IMG/VR virus record: IMGVR_UViG_3300047548_001046
Span: 1 to 21,644 of that record
Origin: a virus
Length of the DNA stretch: 21,644 nt
Strand: one strand, 5' to 3'
Part shown: in pieces, positions 1 to 9,840 of the stretch
Position numbering within the stretch: the stretch's first letter is position 1
Layout: each line of letters opens with the position of its first letter
Notes under the pieces: generated by a model
Database searches by the model: none
The model's input: only the letters and a program-made list of their open reading frames with translations
Told to the model about the DNA's origin: nothing
Translations under genes and position numbers: made by a program

Positions 1-534
1 GCAACAACACCTGCTTCCAAAGGTGGTTTAGGTATTCCGGAAGTGACTTACAAAGGAACCTTCACTGGTGAGCAGGCATTATTAGCTATTAGTAGTAGTT
101 TAGGTGTTACTGCGTTTGAGTCGGCATCCCAAGATTCAACGCTACAAAAAAACCTAAACATGCTATTCGCAGGCTACGTATCTGCTAGCGGAATTGTAGA
201 ACCGCCGGCTGGTGAAATTTCTACTGAATACAATGCTATTATAGCAAAAAGATCTCTCTTTAAAAAAGATATAACAGAATATGTATTTGCAGCTAGTGGA
301 AGTTTAAGTATAGTACAACTAACAGCAAAGTGGGGTGTTGATACCATAACGGCGGAGATTCAGACGAACAAAAAAATACCTAATCCTAAGTGGACGGTTA
401 GCTTGTATGCCGTAAGCGCAGCACCGCAGATTGGAACAAACTTCAACGGAACGCCAGTTGCAGGTAGAGGGATAGATGGCGCCGCTTACACTATAAAGTA
501 TGCACGCATAAGTGACGAACAGACTAAGATATGA
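1..534 (+). CDS. Phage protein of unknown function, 3' part only
   Basis: The reading frame is open from the first base of the window, so this is the C-terminal 177 residues of a longer protein. A GTG at 43 could be read as a start, but the frame stays open upstream of it and nothing there looks like a promoter or ribosome binding site, so a truncated gene is the better reading. The visible part has no cysteine, no transmembrane stretch and no motif I recognise. It is rich in Ser, Ala, Thr and Ile in an alternating pattern that suggests beta structure. Its stop codon overlaps the ATG of the next gene (ATGA at 531-534), which implies co-transcription and translational coupling with the Ig-domain structural protein. 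A structural role is inferred from this context only. Confidence 0.75.
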   Translation, partial: ATTPASKGGLGIPEVTYKGTFTGEQALLAISSSLGVTAFESASQDSTLQKNLNMLFAGYVSASGIVEPPAGEISTEYNAIIAKRSLFKKDITEYVFAASGSLSIVQLTAKWGVDTITAEIQTNKKIPNPKWTVSLYAVSAAPQIGTNFNGTPVAGRGIDGAAYTIKYARISDEQTKI

Positions 535-3323
535 AGAAATTAACAGCAAAACTGACACCACCTTTAGAGGATCAGGCTTTGAGATCAGGAGATTTCTTCT
601 TAATGCCCGAAGCACCCGTTCCACCAGCTATTGTATCGGATTTAGACAAGAACATAAGACAAAAGACATGGATTGGAGAGTATGTAAATGGAGAGCCAAG
701 TTACCTCGAAATACAACCAATCTTTGGTAGATTTACAGTACTAGCAGGTACTGCTGTTGAGATGTTTATTATAGCTGAAGATCCATCCTTAGTTGATCCA
801 AGCTTGCGAGGAGACGATAGTCGATTAAAGTATGTGTGGAAGCGCAACGGAGCATCTATCGTTGAAGTTAACTCTCTTAACAATGGAAAGGGTATTTCTG
901 GTTTAGCACTATCCTCTCGAGAGGTAGACGAGAACGTTAGTGGACTTTATACTTGTGAAGTCTCAAATACTTACGGAACTACGATTTCAACTGAAATTGA
1001 ACTCGTTGTTGTTGATCCTAGAAATCATCCAAAGCTATTTAAAAACCTTCTTATGAATGGTTCCTCTACTGTGGATTGGACCGTTAGTTCGGATGTGATA
1101 ACTAGAACCTTCATAGAGAGTGTACCAGCAACAAATCACTTTGGCAGCTTACCACACTTTTGCTACTATGATTATGGCTTCTCCAAAGTACAACCAGCAA
1201 CGCCAGACGACTTTCGATTTTCTCAAGCAGGACATAGCGGCTTGCTATTTAACGTATTAAATACGTGGAAAAGTAAAGATCCAAACCTATACGATATTAG
1301 TCCGAATGCAAGACAAACACACAATTCCTCATTGCCAGATTGGATGGCATGGATGAATTCTAGCTATCCGGCTCAAATTGTTCCAAACGAGGATATAGAA
1401 ACTTTCAAGTTCGCAGGATTCTTTCCAGGACTAAAGTGGATGGATTTGTATAACAGAAATCTTAACGGAAGATTGATTGGTTTATCAAATGAGGTTGATA
1501 ACCAAATATTAACATACATAACTCGAGACAAGATAAAATTCAAAAAAGATGGTGGAAGTGAGAGTTCAACAGCATCTCAGATAATAGACTTGCAGGATAT
1601 AGATGCTGTGGTTGATGGTAAGGTCTTAGGTTTAAACAAACTACAAGCTCAGTTTTTTGCATATGTAGGAGCTGGTATCACGGGGTACCAAATCAAAGCA
1701 ACTACTGAGGATGGTGAGCAGTTGTTTAATTGGTTTGTCAACAGTAGTTTTGATGTTTACGATCGAATAAGATCAAGCAAAGATAATAGAGTAGAGTTGG
1801 TTAAAGATAGTGTGATTGAGATTATTCCACTAATGCAAGACTCTACAACAATATCCCTCATTATGAGGAACGCAAATGGAGTAGAGATCGAAAGACAGGA
1901 TATTCCAGGTCCAGACGTTTATGATGTATTTGCAATTAAAGAGAAATCATACTTACCTATAACTTGGTATCCAATTTTTGATTTGTTCATAACAAATAAC
2001 AACACTGTTAAAATATTCGGTCAAAAATACTCAGACACTACGGCTCTTCTCAACCTAATGTCTCCAAACCCAGCAATACCTAGCCAAAGGTTAGTGGGAT
2101 ATAATTACAACTTAAAGTTGAATAATTTCAGTGGTGGAGCCAATAAAAGAAGAAAGTTCAAAAACGTATTTAATGATTACGGATATTCTGACGACTTTGG
2201 TGAGCAGATTATAGGAGGGAATGGTTCGTGGAACATAGATAACTGGTTTAATAATCTAAACGCTCCAGCAAGATTAATACTAATACCACTGCAGCCAGAA
2301 GATCTGGGTGGAGAGAGTATTGAAAACATATCAGCAGAGGAGTTTAAGCAGCTTCAGAGGAGAAAGGCATATAGAAATATGAAGCGTCAACTTGAAGAGA
2401 TTGACGGAGAAATAAAAGTAACGTTGAGCAGTACTCCTATATACCAAAACATAAGGGTAGATAATGATATCGCTAGAATTAACACGGTAGATGTGACTGG
2501 TATGGATAGAAATGCAGCCTTCTTTATAAAGAAAGTTCCTTTTAAAGAAGGAGGTCGATACTATCCAAAACAAACACCACCTAACTACGATCCAGCCAAT
2601 CCACAAAACTCGGTAATTAGCGATAAAAGAACTTTTAAGGCTTTGGAGGATTTTGGAGCTGCAGCAATGTTTGGAGTAGGTGCTACGGTTGACGTTCCTA
2701 AAAACACAAGATCAGTTGAAGTATTAATCACATTCACACACACTTCAGATGCGTTTGAAGATTCTCAACCAGAGTCACGAGGTTGGACAAGACCGGAGAT
2801 TTATAGAAATGACTTTACAACTGCAGTTGCAGACTCTAATAACAAGCCAGTTCTAGAATATGGATATCCACGATGTGGTGTTGCATTGGCAAAGTTTCAA
2901 CTAATGCCTGCCGGAGCAGGAGCAAGCGACAACTACGTAAGTTACTTCCTCCCACCAGCAGAATACACGGTATTGGGCTTAAGAAAGAGAAGGTTATTTG
3001 AGGATGTAAATGACACATCACAGCCGGGTACATTCACTTACGATTATCAGATGCCTAAATCAATTCCTCAAATGCCAGGAATTGACATATTCAGCCTCAA
3101 CAAGGCTACTGAGGATTATTCTCGAGGAGTACGTATAAAAGCAAGAGAGCTAGATCCACCACCATCTGTAGAAGAGTTGAATATATTTGAAAGAGATGTA
3201 GTAGGTGTGGAGGATGCTAGTGGAGATCGAATTGAAAACATCGAGAATGTGGTCACTCTTGATGAGCAGCTTCAAGATGCAGAGATTCCGGAAGATACAC
3301 CACCATCAGAAACTGAGTCATAA
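531..3323 (+). CDS. Large virion structural protein with an immunoglobulin-like (I-set) domain
   Basis: 930 residues. At about residues 62-162 there is a recognisable Ig-like domain: the core tryptophan of strand C (YVWKRNG, W103) and the strand F signature VSGLYTCEVSNTYG (Y140, C142). The first disulfide cysteine expected near residue 80 is absent (VEMFII), so the usual Ig disulfide cannot form. The remaining roughly 750 residues match no family I can name. They are rich in Asn, Asp, Tyr and Phe and end in an acidic, Pro/Glu-rich tail (residues about 895-930). Ig-like domains are well known add-ons on capsid and tail proteins of tailed phages, where they are thought to aid surface attachment. 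The gene starts inside the preceding stop codon and is followed by a late-promoter-like octamer. Virion component, probably tail or baseplate; the exact role is not determinable here. Confidence 0.8.
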   Translation: MKKLTAKLTPPLEDQALRSGDFFLMPEAPVPPAIVSDLDKNIRQKTWIGEYVNGEPSYLEIQPIFGRFTVLAGTAVEMFIIAEDPSLVDPSLRGDDSRLKYVWKRNGASIVEVNSLNNGKGISGLALSSREVDENVSGLYTCEVSNTYGTTISTEIELVVVDPRNHPKLFKNLLMNGSSTVDWTVSSDVITRTFIESVPATNHFGSLPHFCYYDYGFSKVQPATPDDFRFSQAGHSGLLFNVLNTWKSKDPNLYDISPNARQTHNSSLPDWMAWMNSSYPAQIVPNEDIETFKFAGFFPGLKWMDLYNRNLNGRLIGLSNEVDNQILTYITRDKIKFKKDGGSESSTASQIIDLQDIDAVVDGKVLGLNKLQAQFFAYVGAGITGYQIKATTEDGEQLFNWFVNSSFDVYDRIRSSKDNRVELVKDSVIEIIPLMQDSTTISLIMRNANGVEIERQDIPGPDVYDVFAIKEKSYLPITWYPIFDLFITNNNTVKIFGQKYSDTTALLNLMSPNPAIPSQRLVGYNYNLKLNNFSGGANKRRKFKNVFNDYGYSDDFGEQIIGGNGSWNIDNWFNNLNAPARLILIPLQPEDLGGESIENISAEEFKQLQRRKAYRNMKRQLEEIDGEIKVTLSSTPIYQNIRVDNDIARINTVDVTGMDRNAAFFIKKVPFKEGGRYYPKQTPPNYDPANPQNSVISDKRTFKALEDFGAAAMFGVGATVDVPKNTRSVEVLITFTHTSDAFEDSQPESRGWTRPEIYRNDFTTAVADSNNKPVLEYGYPRCGVALAKFQLMPAGAGASDNYVSYFLPPAEYTVLGLRKRRLFEDVNDTSQPGTFTYDYQMPKSIPQMPGIDIFSLNKATEDYSRGVRIKARELDPPPSVEELNIFERDVVGVEDASGDRIENIENVVTLDEQLQDAEIPEDTPPSETES

Positions 3324-3337
3324 CTTCAGCGGTAAGA

Positions 3338-3345
3338 TATTTATA
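3338..3345 (+). promoter_or_regulatory. Late-promoter-like octamer TATTTATA
   Basis: TATTTATA in the 32-base gap after the Ig-domain protein, ending 10 bases before the GTG start of the 1531-residue tail protein. It is one of five identical octamers seen in the window, all just upstream of genes. As a minus-10-like core it would start transcription only a few bases before the start codon. Its function is inferred from position and recurrence. Confidence 0.6.
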
Positions 3346-3355
3346 TTAAAAATAC

Positions 3356-6300
3356 GTGGCTAAAAAGAATATACAAAACGTATCGACGCTTCCTACTGGA
3401 TCTTTTCAATCAAGACCAGGAGGTAGAGATTTACCAGCAGGACCGAGACCTTTAGGATCAACCCCGCAATCACGACCTGCAACACCACAATCTCCACAAG
3501 CTACTAATGTAAAGCCCTTTGGGCTAGAGTCTTCTGACATAACTCGATATCCAAACGACGTTGTAATTCTTGACGTATACAATGCCGTTAACGTATATTT
3601 AGAGAGTAGTTTTAGAGTATCGACTTTTACAAAGAGCGGTAACGATATTACATTAGATGTCGAGGCAGATATAAAGAATCTAGGCTATGTATCAGGAAGG
3701 TATAACGTAGAGTATAAGTTTCACAGAAACATATTAGGATCTGGAGACGGCCATAAGGTTGAAATACAAGAAATCAGCTCAGATGGCCTAGAAGCTCGTA
3801 TTGTTCCAGTAACAAGTCCAACATTAAGTAATGGAGATTTCTTAGAGTTCTTCAGTTCTAGGTTATTTACCTTGCCTAAGGCTCAAATACTACCAAACCT
3901 TTTCCTACTCAGACAGACAGAGACAGGAGTGCAGGCTTATAGGATATTCGATTATATTCAAGATAAGTTTACAATAACTCTAAATCCATACTCCATAGTG
4001 CTTAAATTTGCAGCACCACTCCCTGCAAACGTTAGCTTAGGAGAAAACGTATGGATTGCACAGCAAGTCAGTGAAAACCTATCTGACACTATAACGGTAG
4101 TTCCACCAAAGCCTAAAAGAAACCAGACAATCATAGCGGGAGCTAACTGGGACGTTTTAAATAAAACACAAACTACAGTAACCACTCCCTACAAGGACTG
4201 GGACGACATACTATCTACAAATACACCAACAACCGAAGCTATTATAAACAGCCTACTTAGTGGGTCTTTGGTTGAAGGTATTAATTTGAATACGGATTTT
4301 CGTAGATTTGAGAACTTTATCACATTAGGATCTGCAGTAGAGAGGTTAGAGAATTTTAGATACAAAATGACTTTGCTAGAAAGCTATAACGCTCGAATAG
4401 CGGAGTTAACCACAAACTTAAACGGATCACCTAACAGTAGTGTTACTGGAAGTATTACATACCAGACAAACGTTATTAATGCACAAACAAAGAGAGCTGC
4501 ACTTATAGGAACGTTTGACTCGTATGAGAAATATCTCTACAATCAATCTAGCAGCTACGAAACAAGCAGCTATGGTGAGTTTTATCCAACCACATGGCCA
4601 AAATCAAACTCAACCCACCCCTATGTAAATTACTCAGTAACCTCTTCGGCAGTAGAGGAGTGGTGGGATGGCATATATAGCTCAGCTAGTTTGTACGATC
4701 AAAACAACGATCAAGCGTTATATAGACTGATTCCGGCACACGTTCTGGAAGATCCAGCTAACAACGAGTACACACTGTTGGTAAATATGATGGGTCATTA
4801 TTTCGATACGATGATGCTTTATATAAAGAACATCACCGAAACGTATGACCGAAATCAATCAACATACGATGGTTTCAGTAGAGATTTGATATACCACGTT
4901 GCTAAGAACTTAGGTATAGATTTCGAAAACGGAAACACATTAGAAGACCTTTGGTCCTATGCTCTAGGTACAACGGTGTCTGGATCTAATGTTTCAACCT
5001 ACGGGTCAGAGTACCCTGCAACAGCAGAAGATCGAACTAAGGAGATTTGGAAGCGCATAATAAATAACCTACCATATCTCCTAAAAACAAAAGGAACCGA
5101 GAGAGGTGTAAGAGCTTTAATCAACTGTTTTGGTATTCCACAGACCATCTTACGAATTAGAGAGTACGGAGGTCCAGAGCCTGACTTTGATACAAAGACG
5201 GACTTGCAATATGAAAGGTTCTTCTATGCAACACGAGTAGGATATCCTAGATCAGTGCAGACTACCTGGAACACTCTTCCACAAAACTCTAGATTCCCAC
5301 TAAGTGTACAAATTAGAGCAAAAGCAGCAGCTAATCAAACTGGGAGTCGATTCTTGTTGGGAGATAACAACTCAACATGGAAGATAGAAGCGTTTCAGAG
5401 TGCGAGTGGAGATTACTTAGGCTTTTATTTGAGCGGTAGTCAGGGATGGGCAACAGCAAGCTTCAGCTGCTCAATATATGACCAAGGCTTCTGGAATATA
5501 TCCCTATTACGAGATGCAGCAGATGATACAGTAACAACAAATGCTACATACACACTAGTCGCAAAGAAGACCAACTATCAAAAAGTAGTTGCTACGTATT
5601 CGTCTTCGGTATTTGTAGATGGAGCTACCAGCTCTTCTTATAACACAAGCTTCCTAACAGCAGGAGATGTACAAACAACACGACCAGGAACTGCGGATCC
5701 ATTATTATCGTGGTCTGGAAGTATTCAAGAACTGCGATTTTGGTCAGCAAAGTTGCAAGATCCTATACTTGATAATCACGCCTTAGCACCGACTAGCTAT
5801 CAAGGTAACTTAGCAGACGCATACACGGGAAGTACTTCTAGTTTCTATGAGTTAGGGTTTAGAGCGTGTTTAGGTACAGACAACAAGAGGTACGATGTAT
5901 TTGCCACTACCAGCTTCAGCTCTCAACATCCAGACCAAAGTAGTACAACTGCTTATGATTTCAATAATTACAATGATGAAGGTGTTGATAGTTTCTATGA
6001 ATCAATAGCAGAATTTCATTCATTAGAATGGCCAGATTTAGGTGGTAATAGGAGCGTATCGAATAAGATAAGAATAGAAGATACATTCACTGCAGGAGGT
6101 GGAATAGGAACTGAGGGTAATATTCTTTATCGCAACAACAGCGTACAGAGAAGCCTTGCAGACAATCAACCACCAGACAGTCCTCGCTTAGGTATTTACC
6201 TATCACCACAAAATGAAATCAATCAGGATATAGCAGAGCAATTTGGTGCAATCAGCATTGACGACTATATAGGAGATCCAAGTTATCTGTCATTAGACAC

Positions 6301-7951
6301 ATACCCAGGCCTAGATGAGCTGAAGAGAGAGTACGCTAAAAAGTACGTAGGAAGAAACAAGATACAAAATTACATAAGGTTATTACAATACTACGACGCA
6401 TCGCTTTTCCAGCTAATTAAGAAGTTTGTTCCACACAGAGCAAATACTCAGGTTGGATTGGTTGTAGAGCCTACCGTCATAGAGCGATCAAAGGTTAGAC
6501 TTGCTCCACCATCATATGAGGAGTTACACTACTCTACGTCAATTGATGTTGGTCCTGATGCAATATGGACACCAGGAGGTGCAGTTCAAGATGGAGATGG
6601 CGAACCGGAAAGAAATCAACCTTACTGGGCAAACAACGGATACGTTGCCGAAGGTAAGATAGGAGGAGATGAGGGTGATTACGTAGCATTGAGTGGAGAA
6701 GAGCAAAGAGTAGCTGAGTATAACGATATAATTAGCTACCCTGATTATGAATATCAAGCGCCTCGACTAGGAATAGACGTAATCATACCAGAGCCTGATC
6801 AGGAAGAGGTAGACTACGTGATAATCGATGGAACGAATCCATCTTTAATCCCTCTCTTCGATGATAGTTATGCTAATGAGTTCACAAGACAGGGCATAGA
6901 CGATAATCCGTCAACTAGTGGAAGCATGACTGGTCCTATTGATCTGGGAGTTTCCAGCTACGGTCGAGATACTAGAGTACAAGGTACCCAGTATCGATTT
7001 GTAACTTGGGCAAGAAGCGGAAGTGGTACTACAATATCTAATCCATACCTTGTAGACAGTCTACCTTACGATTACTATGAAGCGGTAGTACCAGCAATCA
7101 TAACTGCAAGATATAGCGAAAGATCTAATAACGAAGATGGTGTTTATGGAAAGGATATCCTAGCAGGAAAAGCCTTCACTGGAAGTGCTGCTTTACAGAC
7201 TGGATCAACAATTTTCACATCTTCATACGCTTTTCAGTCGAACCTATGGACTAGTCAATACGGACTTCACATATCAAACTCCTTCACAGGAAGTTCTGCT
7301 GTATATGGTTCAGCAGTATATGGCGCAGCTCTCTATGGAGGTGGAGCATTACCGCTACCTGCAACGGGAAGCTATCACTGGAGAATGGATAATGTGGATG
7401 GTCTGTACTTCTATAATGGGTCAGGTGCAACAAGAGCAAATTTCTCAGGATCAGTAAGTGTCGATGCATTCTTTTACGAAAAGAATCAACCACAAACTTA
7501 CCAATATTTGTATGAGACCAAGATAACAGTAGCAACCTCCGGAACGGTAACTGCTAACTTGATTTTGTTTTTTGGAGGATTTAACTCTCAAATACAACAA
7601 ACAGTAGTAGTAACTTCAACTCCAACAACCTATACATTCAGAACCTTAGCTAGTGGGAATGAGTTAGGAATACTAGCAGCTGTCACTTCAGCAACAGATG
7701 GTGGGGAGGTTCAGATAAGAAGTTTATCAATTAAGTCGCTAAACTACAGAGCTGAGGTTCAAGATTTTCACTTACACGATAGTTATGGTATGAGAAACGC
7801 TCGATACGACGGATGTAAGCTGACATCGACAGACTACAACATTGATAGCCCAGATACTTCTGATGGTGGTCCAGTTATCACAATTACAGAAGGAACGGGA
7901 GTTGAATTGGTAAACAGACCAACAGCAAGAGGTAACTTTGAAATAAGATAG
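3356..7951 (+). CDS. Giant tail/baseplate-type protein with LamG-like lectin domain
   Basis: 1531 residues starting at GTG; no ATG lies near, and the start sits 10 bases after a promoter-like octamer. Residues about 13-50 are a Pro/Gly/Arg/Ser/Gln-rich low-complexity leader. Residues about 480-605 form a helical module (NLPYLLKTKGTERG, then FGIPQTILRIREYGG) of the kind seen in phage tail and baseplate proteins. Residues about 620-840 look like a concanavalin A/LamG-type jelly roll, ending near SGSIQELRFWSAKL. A second conserved-looking helical segment lies near residues 1008-1048 (DASLFQLIKKFVPHRAN, then GLVVEP). The C-terminal 300 residues are Gly/Ser/Tyr-rich beta sequence with a short SAVYG repeat. 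The size and modular make-up point to a tail or baseplate component that may bind host glycans. The virion role is well supported; the exact part is not. Confidence 0.75.
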   Translation: MAKKNIQNVSTLPTGSFQSRPGGRDLPAGPRPLGSTPQSRPATPQSPQATNVKPFGLESSDITRYPNDVVILDVYNAVNVYLESSFRVSTFTKSGNDITLDVEADIKNLGYVSGRYNVEYKFHRNILGSGDGHKVEIQEISSDGLEARIVPVTSPTLSNGDFLEFFSSRLFTLPKAQILPNLFLLRQTETGVQAYRIFDYIQDKFTITLNPYSIVLKFAAPLPANVSLGENVWIAQQVSENLSDTITVVPPKPKRNQTIIAGANWDVLNKTQTTVTTPYKDWDDILSTNTPTTEAIINSLLSGSLVEGINLNTDFRRFENFITLGSAVERLENFRYKMTLLESYNARIAELTTNLNGSPNSSVTGSITYQTNVINAQTKRAALIGTFDSYEKYLYNQSSSYETSSYGEFYPTTWPKSNSTHPYVNYSVTSSAVEEWWDGIYSSASLYDQNNDQALYRLIPAHVLEDPANNEYTLLVNMMGHYFDTMMLYIKNITETYDRNQSTYDGFSRDLIYHVAKNLGIDFENGNTLEDLWSYALGTTVSGSNVSTYGSEYPATAEDRTKEIWKRIINNLPYLLKTKGTERGVRALINCFGIPQTILRIREYGGPEPDFDTKTDLQYERFFYATRVGYPRSVQTTWNTLPQNSRFPLSVQIRAKAAANQTGSRFLLGDNNSTWKIEAFQSASGDYLGFYLSGSQGWATASFSCSIYDQGFWNISLLRDAADDTVTTNATYTLVAKKTNYQKVVATYSSSVFVDGATSSSYNTSFLTAGDVQTTRPGTADPLLSWSGSIQELRFWSAKLQDPILDNHALAPTSYQGNLADAYTGSTSSFYELGFRACLGTDNKRYDVFATTSFSSQHPDQSSTTAYDFNNYNDEGVDSFYESIAEFHSLEWPDLGGNRSVSNKIRIEDTFTAGGGIGTEGNILYRNNSVQRSLADNQPPDSPRLGIYLSPQNEINQDIAEQFGAISIDDYIGDPSYLSLDTYPGLDELKREYAKKYVGRNKIQNYIRLLQYYDASLFQLIKKFVPHRANTQVGLVVEPTVIERSKVRLAPPSYEELHYSTSIDVGPDAIWTPGGAVQDGDGEPERNQPYWANNGYVAEGKIGGDEGDYVALSGEEQRVAEYNDIISYPDYEYQAPRLGIDVIIPEPDQEEVDYVIIDGTNPSLIPLFDDSYANEFTRQGIDDNPSTSGSMTGPIDLGVSSYGRDTRVQGTQYRFVTWARSGSGTTISNPYLVDSLPYDYYEAVVPAIITARYSERSNNEDGVYGKDILAGKAFTGSAALQTGSTIFTSSYAFQSNLWTSQYGLHISNSFTGSSAVYGSAVYGAALYGGGALPLPATGSYHWRMDNVDGLYFYNGSGATRANFSGSVSVDAFFYEKNQPQTYQYLYETKITVATSGTVTANLILFFGGFNSQIQQTVVVTSTPTTYTFRTLASGNELGILAAVTSATDGGEVQIRSLSIKSLNYRAEVQDFHLHDSYGMRNARYDGCKLTSTDYNIDSPDTSDGGPVITITEGTGVELVNRPTARGNFEIR
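7295..7339 (+). repeat. Three tandem pentapeptide-coding repeats (SAVYG, SAVYG, AALYG)
   Basis: Three consecutive 15-base units inside the 1531-residue tail protein encode SAVYG, SAVYG and AALYG, followed by a Gly-rich stretch. The units differ at several bases but keep the x-A-x-Y-G pattern. This is a small local duplication in a Gly/Tyr-rich linker, not a mobile element. Confidence 0.7.
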
Positions 7952-7968
7952 TTTTCTAAATTGTAACA

Positions 7969-7976
7969 TATTTATA
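7969..7976 (+). promoter_or_regulatory. Late-promoter-like octamer TATTTATA
   Basis: TATTTATA in the 40-base gap between the 1531-residue tail protein and the 249-residue protein, ending 15 bases before the ATG at 7992. This is the longest spacing among the five copies and would leave a leader of about 8-10 bases. The bases after it (TTAAA) match those after the copy at 3338. Confidence 0.6.
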
Positions 7977-7991
7977 TTAAACAACTAACAA

Positions 7992-8741
7992 ATGGGGTAT
8001 TTAGATAATACGACAGTAACAGTAGACGCAATCCTTACAAATAAAGGGCGTCAAATTTTAGCAGCAGGTGGAAAGCTTAACATCGTTAAGTTTGCGCTTT
8101 CAGACGACGAGATCGATTACGATCTTTGGAACCCTGCACACACATTAGGTACAAACTACTACGGTGCAGTAATCGAAAACATGCCAGTACTAGAAGCGCT
8201 TCCTGATGAAACTCAAATGCTAAGATACAAGCTAATTACCCTACCTAAGGATGTAATTGGTATTCCTGTAATTAGTGTTGCTCCGTCTGCTATCACAATC
8301 ACATCTTTGAAGCAGTCAGTAACTGTAACTCCAAACACACTAAACTTGCAAGGAGGAAACGATTCAGCAGGATATACTGCTATTCTTAGTGATGATACTG
8401 TTGCAACTCTTGAGGTAGCTCCTGATGGAGGAGTAACTCAACCAGCAGCACGAGCTTTCGGAGCAGCAGTACAAAATGTAGCAGATGTAAATGCGGCTTC
8501 AACAGCAGCAAACTTTATAGACGATGAGGTTACTGGATCAACTACAGCAGGTAAAACTATCACTAAGGTTGGTACTAAGTTCCTTATTAAAGCAAAACCA
8601 CAATCAGGAACAACAATTCGTCGTGCATTGTTGACTATTGTTGGTAACGAGACTGGTGGATTTAAAACTGTTTCTATTACAGTAGATCCTTCACAATTCT
8701 TAACATTAGATGTTCAATCAGCAACACCACTTAACGCATAA
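7992..8741 (+). CDS. Phage structural protein with a beta-rich, Ig/BIG2-like C-terminal half
   Basis: 249 residues. The N-terminal part (about 1-90) starts MGYLDNTTVTVDAIL and continues with TNKGRQILA and FALSDDEIDYDLWNP; I recognise it as resembling a short conserved module in structural proteins of uncultured tailed phages, but cannot confirm this by search. Residues about 95-245 are Val/Thr/Ala-rich alternating beta sequence, compatible with a bacterial Ig-like (BIG2-type) fold; there is no cysteine. No enzyme motif is present. The gene has its own late-promoter-like octamer, and the next gene follows 7 bases later, so the two probably form one transcript. A likely role is a virion surface or tail component. 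The structural assignment is fairly safe; the domain name is tentative. Confidence 0.7.
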   Translation: MGYLDNTTVTVDAILTNKGRQILAAGGKLNIVKFALSDDEIDYDLWNPAHTLGTNYYGAVIENMPVLEALPDETQMLRYKLITLPKDVIGIPVISVAPSAITITSLKQSVTVTPNTLNLQGGNDSAGYTAILSDDTVATLEVAPDGGVTQPAARAFGAAVQNVADVNAASTAANFIDDEVTGSTTAGKTITKVGTKFLIKAKPQSGTTIRRALLTIVGNETGGFKTVSITVDPSQFLTLDVQSATPLNA

Positions 8742-8748
8742 TTAAACC

Positions 8749-9819
8749 ATGGCAGAGATTTTTAAGTTCTTCACAGAAGATGATATCGTAGCAGGGGACA
8801 TCCAAACCATATCACAACCGATATGGTCTGAAAACATGAACCCTTATTCACAATCGTTTGCTAGTGGTATAGGTTTCTTTACATCTTCAGCTCAGATGTC
8901 ACAGTCTGGAGATTATTACATGAATGTGTATCATAGAGACCCACAAACAAGTCCAAACGCAGCAGTTCAATTTGCACTTGCATACGGACATAGAAAGGGT
9001 AGTGGATCTTATGGTGATCCAAATACAACTGGACAAAATGTAAACGATACACCAACTAGAGCAATATACTCTCAGTATAAGAACATGCTACTACCTCCAA
9101 CCGACACTGTTTTCTCATTCAGTAACGGATCAGGAGGTACAGACAATCCAGACGATATTATTGTAATCAACGTAGCACGTGCACGTTTCCGTCAAAAAGT
9201 AGATCCAGGAAACTGGGAATTGAGATTGGGTAGTGGATCGGTGTCGTCTACTTGGCCAACAGCTTATCGTACCTTTATCGATGCAAGTGGGCAAGGAGAG
9301 ACTCCTACAGTAAATGAGTCAGGACGAGTGTTTGGTATTTACAGTGGATCAGGAGGCGTTACTGCATCAGCAGTTCAATACGGATTGTTCTACCCAGATC
9401 AAGGTGTGTTTATCTTCAATGCAGCTCGTCTGAAGTCTGAATTAGGAATCGCTTTCGATAGTCGATCATCCGACACACTCGATCAGCTAGCACTACAACC
9501 ACGCAACCATGTGACTATGTCAGCACGTATTTCTGGTTCTTCACACTTCTTAGCAAGAAGCGAAGAAAAAGTCACATCTACACACTACTTTGTTCGAATC
9601 ACAAACAAACAGTTTAACTTTTCAAATAACCCAACATTTGTAACCGGTTCAAGCGGGCAGTTCTTGCATGCTAGCATGATTCGTAACCCATCCGTTTACA
9701 TTACTACAATCGGAATGTACGACAATATTAACCGTCTTGTAGCTGTTGCAAAGCTAAGTCGACCGTTATTGAAAAGCTTCAACCGAGAAGCGTTGATCAA
9801 AGTAAAACTAGATTACTAA
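8749..9819 (+). CDS. Phage structural protein, paralogue of the LamG protein at 9897
   Basis: 356 residues, starting 7 bases after the preceding stop, without a Shine-Dalgarno sequence. It shares its beginning and end with the 580-residue neighbour at 9897. The N-termini are MAEIFKFF and MAGIFKSL. A middle segment here (IIVINVARARF, then PGNWEL) aligns loosely with VISMPQSKFGESILPGSV there. The C-terminal module (residues about 206-356) has SNNPTFV, ITTIGMYD and LVAVAKLS against SNNPTLQ, VTTIGLYD and LVAIGKLS. It lacks the LamG domain of its paralogue and has instead a Gly/Ser-rich region with several SGSG runs. No enzymatic motif is seen. It is probably a tail or adhesion component; the C-terminal module may mediate assembly onto the virion. 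A strong hairpin terminator follows the stop codon. Confidence 0.75.
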   Translation: MAEIFKFFTEDDIVAGDIQTISQPIWSENMNPYSQSFASGIGFFTSSAQMSQSGDYYMNVYHRDPQTSPNAAVQFALAYGHRKGSGSYGDPNTTGQNVNDTPTRAIYSQYKNMLLPPTDTVFSFSNGSGGTDNPDDIIVINVARARFRQKVDPGNWELRLGSGSVSSTWPTAYRTFIDASGQGETPTVNESGRVFGIYSGSGGVTASAVQYGLFYPDQGVFIFNAARLKSELGIAFDSRSSDTLDQLALQPRNHVTMSARISGSSHFLARSEEKVTSTHYFVRITNKQFNFSNNPTFVTGSSGQFLHASMIRNPSVYITTIGMYDNINRLVAVAKLSRPLLKSFNREALIKVKLDY

Positions 9820-9840
9820 AATAATTCCACCTTAATAAAG

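Noticed and set aside
43-45. GTG at 43 as the true start of the first gene
   Set aside because: The frame is open upstream to the window edge and there is no promoter-like octamer or ribosome binding site, so a truncated longer gene is more likely.
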